Both the position numbers and the translations under genes were made by a program. 64,000 nt of DNA. It comes from Dipteris shenzhenensis (lineage: Eukaryota; Polypodiophyta; Polypodiopsida; Gleicheniales). The DNA is taken from NCBI GenBank assembly GCA_047967505.1, contig CM106538.1; one strand, given 5' to 3'. Below, piece by piece: positions 33,170-43,724 of the stretch. The notes beneath the pieces are model-generated. The model was not told the origin of the DNA and searched no databases. It saw nothing but the letters and a program-made list of their open reading frames with translations. Within the stretch, counting starts at the first letter, position 1. Each line of letters opens with the position of its first letter.

Positions 33170-33515
33170 TGACTTCATTAAGTATGATTGAAAATTGCAA
33201 GAGCAAGCTCGAATGCGGAAGTACAACATGCCATGCATAAGAAGAAAATAAAAAGCTCAAAAAGAGCTAACAAAAATCGAAGGTGGAGGCTGAAAATGCC
33301 ACCTCAACCCTGAAGAAGACTCAGAGAAGAAGGGAGATCCTCTCCAAACTCTGAAGAAGATAGCGCTCCTGGCAGTAGCTGCTCTGGAGGATCCCTGCAT
33401 GCTCGACCAAATGGCCATCAGAGTATGTATAATATAAGCCCATAGACTGGAAGGGATGAACCTGTGAACCCTGGGTCGCCTCCGTACATCTTGCTTTCTC
33501 AAGCAACTTGCTTCT
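33170..33515 (-). pseudogene. LINE 3' end, minus strand, with short A tail
   Basis: This is a second copy of the same LINE 3' end, inverted relative to 32655-32990. On the minus strand the ORF2 tail is followed by the UTR and a run of A (the plus-strand T run at about 33154-33163). Forty-odd bases in the coding part are extra relative to the plus copy. Confidence 0.7.
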
Positions 33516-34715
33516 CAAATACTTATAATTCCATCTTGTTCATCCTACAGGTTGCTCTACGAGGCAGTCCTTGTGACCCTAAAAGGTACGTTCTTAACTT
33601 GTGACAGACACTACTCTTGTCCTTAGAAAGCTCCAGTAATACTCATGTTTGGTGGCCATTTCCTAGATTTAACTAGGTTAGCCAACCTAGTCAACACAAT
33701 ATCACAATTACTCCCATCATCAAATAGAATCACAATGGTTAACCACCTACACTACCAAACATCTTTACATGAACCATGTGGATCAAAAGTGTAATGGGAA
33801 ACAATAGCATTTCTGCTTTACAACCAGATGCTGAAGCTTCACCTTCTTGCTTAGGTCGAAAAAACCTATAGTCTTCCCACCCTCTCACACCCAAAGCACT
33901 TCCTTTCTTTCTGTAATCTCTCCTGCTGCCGAGGATAGCTGGCTGACTCTTTGTTTTGTTTTCAAAGTTTTAATAGCAGGTACTTTTCTTTGAATCAAAA
34001 AAATCTTGCTAGGTTCTGGCTTCATGTGAGCCTCATCTTTGATTTCAGCTTACTGCAGTCAGTCCAAAACTGTATATAGCAACCCCCAGATTGGTTCTTG
34101 ACCATACAATAGTGTGATGGGAAAACAGCATTTACCCTAGAGAAAATGCAGTATGCTGTAAAATGCACACAGCCACTTCAAACATGCTTCCTCCACCCCC
34201 CAAAAAAAACATGCTGCTTTTTTTATTGCCAGACACTTTACTTGTTCAACACTGCGTGCGTAGATCTGAACTTTGCATCCTACGAAGAGCTCTTTCCAGA
34301 AGGCTTTCATAACATCCAGTTTTTTGAAACCAGCTTTAGGTACAACTTACAAGTGTGTTGATATAATATCTACACATCGATTTCTAAGATAGGGATGAAA
34401 TAAACTCCACTTACCCAGTCCCTTGTAATTGTGTGCTTATGTTGTTACTAATACAATCTTTAGTTTTCATCTGAAATAATGACCAGTGAATAGAAGCTTC
34501 TCAATGTAGGCTCTTGTGGAAATGAATGAAGTTGCATGAGAACAATAATGACACAAACAGGCTTGGAGTTTTAAAAAAAGTTTTCTAATGTAAAGGCTAA
34601 TGGAGACCTCATGTCATCACAAATATGAAACTTTTAAGGATGAAAATAGAACTTGCCTTTTTCTTCAATTCAAACCCCCTTGGCTTCAGCCATTGAAGAT
34701 CCTATGTTTTCTCAA
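33516..34715. other. 3' flank of the ER-body membrane protein gene
   Basis: I see no further coding sequence. The right part is the likely 3' UTR of the minus-strand gene, which stops at 34716. TTTATT at 34222-34227 would read AATAAA on the minus strand and could be its poly(A) signal. Text near 33700-34000 is unrecognised. Confidence 0.45.
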
Positions 34716-36673
34716 TCAGAGACCCCATCTTTCTAGTAAATCAGCAACATGTTCACCTGTTACATAACCAACAACAGATGCCAACACCCCAGAAAGGATG
34801 TACCCCCCCAATGTCCTAATATAGAGCTTGTTTGTCACATGAGCTTTTCCCAAGGAAAGAAGAATCACTGTGACTAATGTCACTGCACAGCATAGGAAAA
34901 ACTTTCTGTCTCTATCATCTGAATCTCGAAATGACAATGCATATGTCAATGGTGATAGCAGGCCAAACAAAAAGAAAGAAATAAGAGCCAATGTTCCATG
35001 TAATAGAAGGCTTCTACCAACCATCACTTTGTAGTGTTCTCTATAACAGTGGTAGAGATTCAAAACCTGCACCATAGATAATTCCAGTCCAACATATTAA
35101 GCTACCCACATGGCATTTTTGTCTTCTGAAATCGGAAAAGAGAGAAATCATAGGAGGATCCTTATACCCAAAATCTTGAAAAAATACACTCACATTATGG
35201 TAGAAGCCAATGAGTCCAGAGAGCAATGTTGCTAAGCCCATATATACAACCGTACCTTTGAAAACAAAGCATTAAATAAAGCCAGATTAACTAGCAATTG
35301 CATATAAGAATCTCATTTGAATTCCACCTTGACATATCAAAATAAATTGAACGCCAGGTTTTTAAGTCTGAATACAGGTACACTCACGTGTGATAGCATC
35401 ACCTCCAGCTGCAGAAGATGTAACCCCTAGACTGGCCACACAGATGTCCAGGCCACCGTATACTATGGGCCTCAAAATATCCCACCCATGGGTTTGCTCT
35501 GTCGAAAACAATATGGGGGTCGTTCTACCTGTCCTGATGGCAACATCTCCTGAATGACTAGGCTCTACCTGTATCACTGCTTCAGCTACATCTCCTGTTG
35601 GGTCTTCAATGGCTGGGAGTATAACTTCTTTTGTTTTTGGAATCAAAGGCTCTGGTGGAGCCAATACACTTGTGTCATCTGGGAATTTCAATAGAAATAA
35701 AATATGTTAGTTGAATTTGTCTATTTCCTTTTTTAAGTTACTCAACGCTCGCAAGCTACGTCACCTGAAGGCTTTGTACTCTTGAACACTGAAAGCCAGC
35801 TTGAAGGTTTGGCTTTAGCCTTACTCAAGGTCTTCCATTCCCCTGTCTTCAACAGAGGCTTCTTCAAATCGTCTGCAAGAAATCTATACCCATGTGAGGA
35901 ATATGGAAAACCAACATCCAAATTGTTTTTGAAAAAAGGCTAGAATGAAGAATTTATTTCGCACCTGAAGTCACCTTTGCTGCAGAAAATGAAAAGCTCG
36001 GAAACAGCCAACCAAGTAGTATCTTCCCAGTTTTTGTTTTCCCAGTTTCCGGAATATCAGTACACTCTTCTTGTGGCGTTGTTGGTACTTCCTTTCCTGA
36101 GATTGGGCCCTCTTGAATCTCTGGTGTCTCCTCACTTGGAACGTGTTCTAAATCTTCCAAAACAGGATATTCAGTGGACGGTCCAATTTTGAGCGTACCT
36201 TTTTCTGGTAAACCTTTAGTTGGTGAATCCAGCATACCAAATCCAATAGACGGTACAGATGCCAATGTCTTTCTCGGGTGTGTTTCATCTTTCAAATCAT
36301 CATCATCAAATTGTGTGGATGAATTAAAAGCCCCCACTGCCTGATGTGATATGGTGGATCCAATGATCTGAGAAGTTTGCTGTGAAACCCTATATTCTGT
36401 ATCTTTCAGATGTCTTCCTTCAAGGCTATTGTTCTTATAAAATGACAATGTATCTACTTTGCTTGTAATGTGGGTATCTATCTTCGTCTCCTGCTGTGTA
36501 ACCTTGTTACCCTCTTTTCTACCGGATGCATCCTCCCTATCAACTGTAGGGTAGTACAACCGTAAAAACCTGAGAGTTAGCATTAATTCCACCAATATCC
36601 ACAGTAGTCTTATGCATTGTAACCGGAGAATTTGCAACCTTTTTCCTCTTGCCTTGATCCAATGCAAACACAA
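34716..36673 (-). CDS. Membrane protein of ER body-like protein (VIT1/CCC1-like), 5 exons seen
   Basis: Exons on the minus strand: up to 36673-35965, 35872-35765, 35678-35388, 35255-35194 and 35066-34716. All introns obey GT-AG and phases join cleanly. The N-terminal exon is acidic and low in motifs. The last three exons encode a hydrophobic domain with about five membrane spans: PIVYGGLDICVASLGVTSSA, VVYMGLATLLSGLIGFY, LALISFFLFGLLSPLTYAL, FFLCCAVTLVTVILLSLG and LGGYILSGVLASVVGYV. This matches plant MEB-like proteins. Arabidopsis MEB1 and MEB2 are ER-body membrane proteins related to vacuolar iron transporters and reported to carry iron or manganese, so a metal-transport role is inferred. 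About 500 residues are visible. The true start is uncertain, and another frame at 36560-36710 also looks coding. It is the only host gene I recognise here. Confidence 0.8.
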
Positions 36674-37139
36674 AAACTAGAGAGTTTGCATCAATCTCCC
36701 AACATTGGAGCAACAGAGTTTAAATTGCTAACTGATATGAGGGCAGCCTAGATCAGCAGAGAGAGAACAGTGCCACTGAGAGAGGGATGCAAAGACCACA
36801 CGCGAGACGGAGAGTGACCAGAGCACACTTTATTGAGGTCTGGCCTATCACAGCTTTACTCGAGGGAGACTGACCGAGACGAGGGATCACTTTGGACATA
36901 GCTCAGGGGGTTTAGAGATTGAGAAGACCGCGCTCCCGCCACACTGTTAGGAGAGCCATCACGGTGCCGGGCTTCGGCTTCTGAGTCCCAGCTCTTAGTT
37001 TGTATTTGATTTTGATTTTTCTTGAGCTCTTGAGCTCATTATATTGGCATAGATTAGTACTCAACAAGGGCCCTATCGCGCCCTTTGCTTCAACCCATTG
37101 AGGCTTGTATGAGTTATCTTTTTGTGCACTTTGTCACAT

Positions 37140-37195
37140 AGGCCCGCGAGGCCTCCCGCGGACATTAATACATCTCTCTCTCTCTCTCTCTCTCA
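37140..37195 (+). repeat. Hairpin plus (CT)n module 1
   Basis: AGGCC-CGCGA-GGCCT (37140-37154) forms a 5-bp stem. It is followed by CCCGCGGACATTAATACA and a CT run of about 24 bp. Confidence 0.7.
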
Positions 37196-37620
37196 GAGGA
37201 AGCCTAGACAGCTATGGTATATCAATGTTCCAAAGGCATCTGATTTGCAAAATTAGAACTAGTTCCGATGATCTAGAGGTGGAGAGGGGCAGGTGGGAAA
37301 GACTTAGGATCCCTAGAGAGGAAAGAACCTGAAATGTCTGCCCGTAGCAGGTAGAAGATGAATAAATGTGCTCCTTAGGTGCAGAGCCTATGCACACATC
37401 ATAGAAGAATATGGGGACAGCAGAGGGAATCTGAAAAATCTGTTGGAACAAGCAGCCAAAAAGCTAGGAAGCTACTTAAAAGAAGTTCTAGAATACCGCA
37501 ACAAGATACTCAGGCTAGAACACAAGCTAGCACAACAAGTACTAAATGCATAACAATTTTGTAAGAAGATTATTTCACTTGATGTAAAAGAACACTATTA
37601 ATTCAATAATGATCACTAGT

Positions 37621-37667
37621 CCCATAGATCCTAAAGGGTCTCACACGGACTTTAATACAATCATATC

Positions 37668-37721
<54 letters not shown>
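37621..37721 (+). repeat. Hairpin plus (CT)n module 2
   Basis: AGATCC-TAAA-GGGTCT (37626-37641) forms a 6-bp stem with one G-T pair. It is followed by CACACGGACTTTAATACA and, after an ATCAT repeat, a CT run of about 48 bp. Confidence 0.7.
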
Positions 37722-37723
<2 letters not shown>

Positions 37724-37780
37724 CCCTTGAGAGCTGCCATGTGCCCTCCCTAAAGTAGATATACTAGAGGGTTTCTTGCT

Positions 37781-37817
37781 GTCCCATAGACCTTTTGGTC
37801 TCCAGTGGACGTTAATG

Positions 37818-37873
<56 letters not shown>
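37781..37873 (+). repeat. Hairpin plus (CT)n module 3
   Basis: AGACC-TTTT-GGTCT (37788-37801) forms a 5-bp stem. It is followed by CCAGTGGACGTTAATGGA and a CT run of about 53 bp. Modules 2 and 3 both begin GTCCCATAG or CCCATAG; module 1 has CACATAG. Confidence 0.75.
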
Positions 37874-37875
<2 letters not shown>

Positions 37876-38506
37876 GCTCGACATCCGGCTCCACCCTGCT
37901 CGCCATCCCGCTACACCCTGCTCTCTCCCACTCCACCTCGTTCTACCCTGCTCCACCCTGCTCGCCATCCCGCTACACCTCATTCACCTTGTTGCTAGCC
38001 ATCTTTTTGGGTATCCCTTTATTCGGGTCACCTTTGTTCCCTTTAGCCATTGACTTTCTTATTCTCTGCTTTTCCAGATGAGGCTGAATCTTTTGCTGAA
38101 ATTCTTGCTGTAATTCATGGAAGGGGAGAGAGTGTATAGTCCTCATACCTTCCATTATCACAAGACCGTGGAATGAAGGCCGCTCCTGCCTAGTGTGGGC
38201 TGGCGTTTCTTGATCTTCTTGCAGGTCGTGTAGGCAAGGAGCAGGTCAAGCAGGTCTTGGGGGCTGTTCTTGAAGGTCGCACAGGTCTAGCAGCCCCCTG
38301 TGGGCTGTTCTTGCAGTCGGAGCAGGTCGGGGGGCTGTTTTTCTTGGAGAGCTGGTCCTTCCCATGGATTGTGGCTTTTCTTGGGGCAGCTGAAGCAGCA
38401 AGGAGCCAAGAGGTATGTGAGGGCTAGAAGCATCCCCGCAACTGTGTGCTGAGGCAGGGGCCCTTGAAGGAGTAGGCGGGGGCTAGGGCAGTCCCGTGGT
38501 TGTGAA

Positions 38507-38836
38507 TGTTAGAAGATGAAGTCAAGTTGAGTGTGTTTAGTGTGTTCTCCTAGGAGTTCCAATAGAGTCTTATGTGTGAGTGCCATGTGTCATATTGGGA
38601 CATATACCATATACACTTTGGTATTCTTGAGTGTGTGTATATATGATTGTACTTGTGTGTCACATCAACACACATCAAGGAGTCTACATCAAGCTTATCA
38701 ATGTGAGCCCTTTCATTTTGGTACTTCCATTTCATCGATTTCCTTTCATTATGTTTCCATTTGAGTATTATCTTCTGTCTCCCTAGCCTACCCTCTCTCT
38801 CCCCCTCTCCCTCTCCTTCTCCACTATGTTCCTTCA
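38507..38836 (+). repeat. LTR (+) of element D
   Basis: The 330-bp repeat starts TGTTAGAAGATG and ends CATGTTCCTTCA, followed by TG and a primer site. Its core matches the LTRs at 18628 and 20725 (GCCATGTGTCATATTGGG; CACATCA...ACATCAAG). The reversed partner is at 41400-41665. By its primer site it is a 5' LTR. Confidence 0.8.
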
Positions 38837-38838
38837 TG

Positions 38839-38850
38839 TGGTATCAGAGC
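38839..38850 (+). other. Primer-binding site of element D
   Basis: TGGTATCAGAGC, an exact initiator tRNA-Met complement, lies two bases after the LTR. Confidence 0.88.
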
Positions 38851-39253
38851 CATCCTTTCTCCTCCCTTTCGTTCTTCCTCCATCCTTCCTTCTCCTAGTC
38901 CTTTCCCTCTTGTTCCTTGCTCTTCCAAGGGATTGAGGTGAAGGAGGCCAAGAAAGAGGAGCTACTCTCCCTCTTTCCTCTTGGAAGGCAGCCCTTCTTT
39001 CTCCAACCTTAGCCTCTTCATTTTGGCACTGTTCGTGGGAGTTGATTAGTGGAGATGATTCATGGAGCTGCTGCGGATTTTTGCTACACCATCAGCCTTC
39101 GGGATTGGATGCGGCTTGCTGTTGTTGTTGCTACACTCGTCGTCGTACCAGCTATTGCAAGGTATCAAACCGAGAGGTGGGAGACATGTGGATCGAGTGG
39201 TGTGTGGAAAGGTGTCTCATGGAGAGACTATGTGATCAAGGCAGCTCAGTCCT

Positions 39254-39831
39254 CTAAGAGTAAGATGTGATGTATGTCTCTAAGTAGGTCGGCGAGGTAA
39301 GCAGAGTACGTAGGTTTGAGTGTGTGGTCAAAGTGTATGTCATGGTAGGTAGTGTGTGTAATTGATGGTGAAGTGTGTAATGTGGGTATGGAGTGGAGAT
39401 ACTAAAAAGCAAATAAGTATGAACTACTCCTGGTGGTGGTGGTGGTGAGACAGAAAAATCAGTGACGTGTGAGGTGAAGGCAGGAGATCCCATGATGTAG
39501 TCAACTACGTTGTACCCTCCCTCGAGGGGAAAGCAGATGTATCCACCCGAAGATGGCCAACAACTCAAGCCATTGTAGATGATAAGATCATGTATCCTGC
39601 CCATGTCGAGTAGTGCATGCCCATAAGATGTGACAAGGGCCAGTCTATCCGCGAAACTCGAGACATCACGGTCTCATCTATATCGATCTCTAGTAATAGG
39701 ACAGAATCATCACGAAAATCTAGAAGTGATACATGGCGTATACTTGTCCTTGCGTCAAAGTTTCCAATAAGGAGAACTTCCCTGTGGCTCGAGAAATCCA
39801 TGATGTTAGAGTAGAGGGCTGCGTATGGCAA
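39254..39831 (-). pseudogene. EEP-type endonuclease remnant (LINE-like), minus strand
   Basis: Two minus-strand frames carry parts of an endonuclease/exonuclease/phosphatase fold, the nicking enzyme of many LINEs. The first (39831-39565) has VLLIGNFDARTS, the GDFN-type strand with D and N exchanged. The second (39604-39254) has LIIYNGLS.WPSSGGY, GGYNVVDYIMGS and VTDFSVSPPPP; the SDH motif expected after this is not visible. They differ by a frameshift. I found no reverse transcriptase beside it. It could be a LINE piece or a stand-alone EEP gene of another element class. Confidence 0.5.
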
Positions 39832-40059
39832 CGTCTCAGCCTCCTCGCGTAGATCCCTAGCAAAATGTGAGGCCTTGGAGAGGAAGTAATAGATTACAAC
39901 GAAAAGGTCCCGGCTGGTAGATCATATGATCCAAACCCATAGGAACCTAGTCTCACCTCTCGATAGAGATCGTCCCTACCAGAGATGATCGATATAGCAC
40001 TCCCACTCCTCCCGATCCATGGATTCTTGTCTCCCGGGTCTCATCTCGATATGCTATCT

Positions 40060-41362
40060 CCTATGTATACCCGCTGACTATAGGTAAAGGGTACTTTGGA
40101 CTCTGGTGCATTGTAGGATTTTGATAATTTTTTTGGATCTGACCATAAAGTACCGTTGCAGTTCCAAACATTACAACTCGAGGTCTCGGTGCTCTAAATC
40201 TCATACACCCCACCATTGAGGGCTTGTCAAGAGCCATCCCTCTTGGACCAATTCCCACTTCCCCTCGTTGCAAGCCTCATCCCGCTGTTGTAGGAAGGTG
40301 CGTCTCTCCTCCACCTGAAGGGGCGTAAGATTCTCATCTAGGTGGATCTCTGGGTGAGCACATAAGATTGAGCATCTGCGTAGCGCCGTGAGGCGTGCCT
40401 GGGTATCTCTAAAGCAGATGATGAGAGGCTGCTTGCGCTTGGGGTCCCTCCCAATACGCTAGGCTCCATCGATCCCGTGTACCTAAACCCCAAGTGTAGA
40501 GGTCACGAAGCCGATCGCATCATCTGTGGGGGTGGTAGCCGTGCGAGGTATCCCACATACTTTGACATTGAGAGCCTTATTGGCCATCTATATTCTCTTT
40601 AGAATGATGGCCGAACCGGTGGCCTTCGCAGGTTTTCATTTCGCAACATCCACCTACCTGGAGGTCGCTGCAATGGCTGACTGCATGGTGGCTATTTATG
40701 CCTCAGCAACTTCTACAATTGGCCCACTATGTGTAGTTGTGTTGCGGCAGCCTCGCCCACTATGTATAGCTGTGTTGCGGTAGCCTGGCCCACTATGTCT
40801 AGCTGTAGTTGTGGCAGCTATCTCCTTTCGCAACTATGATACCTCCTAGCTCAAATTGTGGATAAGACGATCTTGCTCTACCTCTCATGTGCGGAGGCGG
40901 TGTATCTCTAGAAGAATATGGTCCCAAGAGTCATGACGGGATCGTGAGGTCATGAAGTGCGTAGCGGTGTAGTGTGAAAGGGGGCTGGATGATGGGGGCC
41001 AAAAGTGGGGCATGGTGAGGAGACATCTGGAGTGGCAGGGCTGACTATGAGGGGGAAAGATTGATGGGTGAGTGGTAAGGTTAGAAGAAATGAGGCAAAC
41101 TGTTGTGTGTAGTGGTAGGATAGTGAGTCAGGTTGAGAGGGCCCCCTCTAGTCTAGGTACGGGCGATATGGATGCAATCACTCCCAATGATGTTACAGAG
41201 GGTGACGGAGATGAACTTGGAGATGCTGACGATGATGTGGCGGCGGTTGTAGAGGCTGAAGAGTCTGAAGTGGAGTGAGATACTTTTTGGAAGTGGGTTT
41301 GGTGGCTTCCTTTTGTGTGGCTATGCTGTCCACTTGTAGGCCACTGCGATTGCTCCGCTTGT
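40060..41362 (-). pseudogene. Degenerate ORF upstream of the endonuclease, minus strand
   Basis: Starting at an ATG near 41362 (MDDMNKRSNRSGLQVD), the minus strand shows an interrupted coding-like region. It includes MANKALNVKVCGIPRTA near 40590, RKQPLIICFRDTQARLTALRR near 40420, and LDENLTPLQVEERRTFLQQRDEA near 40300. The last two resemble the RRM and C-terminal segments of L1-type ORF1 RNA-binding proteins (a pattern match by eye). In-frame stops at several places show decay. The order, this ORF then the endonuclease, is that of LINE ORF1 then ORF2. Confidence 0.4.
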
Positions 41363-41399
41363 TCATATCATCCATGGTGAGTTGTTTCAGTGGCTTGTC

Positions 41400-41665
41400 T
41401 GAAGGAACATGGTGGAGAGGGAAAGGGAGAGAGAGAGAGGATACACTAGGGAGAGAGAAGATAATACTCAAATGGAAACATAATGAAAGGAAACATGACA
41501 CACATTGATAAGCTTAATGCAGACTCCTTGATGTGTGTTGATGTGACACACAAGTACAATCATATATAGGATAGACACACACACTAGAATACCTAACTGT
41601 ATATGGGATATCTCCAATATGACACATGGCACTCACACATTTAGAAGACATATTCATCATCCTCA
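41400..41665 (-). repeat. LTR (-) partner of element D, 5' end missing
   Basis: This is the reverse complement of most of 38507-38836. It matches from GTGTGAGTGCCATGTGTC to the terminal TTCCTTCA, with the first 60 bp or so not recognisable. No primer site follows it on the minus strand; the next bases lead into the ORF at 41362. Confidence 0.75.
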
Positions 41666-41689
41666 TCTACTTCTTGAGGTAAAGATAGA

Positions 41690-42475
41690 TTTCGGATATG
41701 TGCAGTGAGAGAAAAAGTTGGTGTCGAAGTGTCTTCTTCTTCTTCTTTACTAGTGGCAGCTGCAGCCAAGTTAGCATGCTCCTTGGATTGTTGTTTGGCA
41801 AGCTTCTTCTTTACTAGTGGCAGCTGCAGTTAAGTTAGCATGCTCCTTGGATTGTTATTTGGCAAGCTTCTGAAAACAACAGTCCTTTGTATGGCCAAGC
41901 TTCCTGTGTGTCTTCATTCATGATTGAGAAGCATTGCAACCGTTTGATCAAAGGACATATCCCGTGCTACATGAATTGCTGGTATAATATAATGATACTG
42001 AGGGATATCCTCAATGCTGAAAAGCAGGACAGCCACCTGATCATCTTCCCCAACAGGGGCCTTCAAAGCAACAAGTTGGGTGATGAGGGGTTCCATATGA
42101 TTCAAATGAGCATTAAGAGAATCTTCATGCTTCATATGGAGCTTAAAGAATTCATGTCTGAGAAATACTTTGGAATTGATAATTTTGTTACCAAAAAGCG
42201 TTTTAGCTTGTCCCACAGTTCATGTGCAGTGTCATCAAAAACCAAGTGATGAATAACTTGATCAAACAAACCCAAACCAATGATAGAAAGAGCTTTGTCA
42301 TTGAGATTTTCCCAATCTAGAATTTTCTTTTCATCAGATTCAGGTTTCTTGTCTTTGCCACTAACCACCTTCCACACACCTTCCTTCATAAGCAGAAGCC
42401 TCAGCTTGGTTTGCCAAGTTAAAATGTTCTTACTAGAAAATTTTTCAATGGCAAATTCCCGTTTTGGAATACTCC
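41690..42475 (-). pseudogene. Copia gag fragment, minus strand
   Basis: Read leftward this is a copia Gag of the UBN2 type: LLMKEGVWKVV near 42380, DDTAHELWDKL, then in another frame FFKLHMKHEDSLNAHLNHM and LLFSIEDIPQ. RKLGHTKDC near 41910 is the second half of a zinc knuckle. A frameshift near 42170 and a 64-bp tandem duplication (about 41735-41862) disrupt it. It ends next to the reversed LTR at 41665, which could be its own 3' LTR after loss of pol. Confidence 0.7.
41735..41862 (-). repeat. 64-bp tandem duplication in the copia gag
   Basis: Two units with TTACTAGTGGCAGCTGCAG and GTTAGCATGCTCCTTGG differ by a few bases. They follow the zinc-knuckle half in the minus-strand reading. Confidence 0.85.
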
Positions 42476-43724
42476 ATGTCTACTTGAAATGTTGCAGCAA
42501 TACGGGCTGAAAAGCGAGCTTGGAGCAAAGGCTAGAGTAGTATGAGCTGTAGCAGAAGTGCAACATGCAGTCAGGGCAGAAAATGACCAAGATAAGTCTT
42601 TACGCATGTCTGAGGGGGAGGGGTCCTACCACTTTCGAAAGTGTTACCGAAGACCTAGGGCCACTGGTGTGAGGAGCAAGTAGGATGCCAATGGTATCAC
42701 CGGTGGTGCATGATGCGAGTGCTAGACGATGGTATCAACAATGGAACACACAGGGACGATGGTATCATCGATATGCAAGCAATACGCATGCAAGAGAGAA
42801 GCTAAAGACGAGTGGAACGGAAACACAAGAGCCAACCCTCGACATGAATGGAGCAGAACTCAAGCCACATGACACACGGTCCATTATACCAAGTAAAGGG
42901 AGATGAGGGGAGGAGAACACAGTAGGGAGAAGTGTTAGAGTAGCGAGCAGAGATGGGAAGAAGCATAGTTCATTAGGAGGAATAAATCATACACCGATGA
43001 GAGTTACACAGATGACTAATACACCAAGGAGAAGATACACACTAGGCGAGCTCTTGACTCTAGCTTCTCTCTCCCTACTTAAGATCTATACTCCGGTCCA
43101 AATGCGCCTATGCCCCCCCAATCCTCCCTCCTTTTTTCTCTTCACCTTCCCCTCATCAGCTCCTCCTAGATGGGGAAATCGCCTTTCCTCCTTCCTATTG
43201 GTTATCTTCCTATCTCCTTATCTATTCTGCCGCTCGTCCCTTGATGGCTTCTACCACTCCCCAATCTCCTTTGAGTCGGTGAGTTAAGTACTCCATATGC
43301 ACTCCTGTCTACTCCATGTACACCTGACACTAGTTGGTGGTGAGCTCAACTGTGGCCGAAGTGCGACCAGATGTAGCGTTGTCAATGACCGAAGTGTGAC
43401 CAGATGTGACTAAAGTGTGATCAAGGCCTATCCATCCTTGACATGACGCTCCATTGACCAAGGTGTGTCCCAAATGTGACCAAGGTCTAACCATCTTGGC
43501 ATGTTGCTTCAGTGACAAGGATGTAAACAAGGTGTGACCCAGGTGTGACTCACCAATAAAAGTACTACAGGGTGTTTGATTTTGGCGATGGTGTCACCCA
43601 CACACATGAAAGAACTCATCGGGTGTGACCTTACCAATGCCCTAATTAAGATCATCGCAGAGTGAGGCTATTTATCACCACATGCATACATAAATTTCAG
43701 TTAATGCAGTTGCTGCTGCTCCCC
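42476..43724. other. Anonymous DNA with GTGTGACC-rich repeat
   Basis: No gene is recognisable. Between about 43345 and 43640 variants of GACCAAGGTGTGACC and GACCAGATGTGACC recur irregularly, a degenerate minisatellite. At 42690-42760 the phrase GATGGTATCA occurs three times. Confidence 0.45.

Larger units (their letters stand above)
36740..38506. other. Upstream flank of the MEB-like gene with CT microsatellites
   Basis: No convincing gene. A 61-codon frame at 37368-37553 and a lysine-rich minus frame at 37973-38161 lack domains. Three (CT)n tracts are listed separately. At 38190-38350 phrases like GGGGGCTGTTCTTG and GCAGGTC recur irregularly. Confidence 0.45.

Noticed and set aside
37140-37873. 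Interpretation of the hairpin modules as Helitron 3' ends
   Set aside because: Helitron hairpins are followed within about 10 bases by CTRR and a host T; here conserved GGAC.TTAAT text and a CT tract follow.
37661-37983. Poly-(RE) minus-strand frames
   Set aside because: They are translations of (CT)n microsatellites, not proteins.
5260-38850. TGGTATCAGAGC matches as possible tRNA fragments
   Set aside because: Each lies just after an LTR and is a primer-binding site; no cloverleaf or other tRNA arms are present.
39049-39270. 73-codon plus frame with a hydrophobic stretch, 200 bp after the primer site of element D
   Set aside because: It is short, has no recognisable domain, and its end overlaps the endonuclease remnant on the other strand. 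It is possible as a small ORF but not supported.
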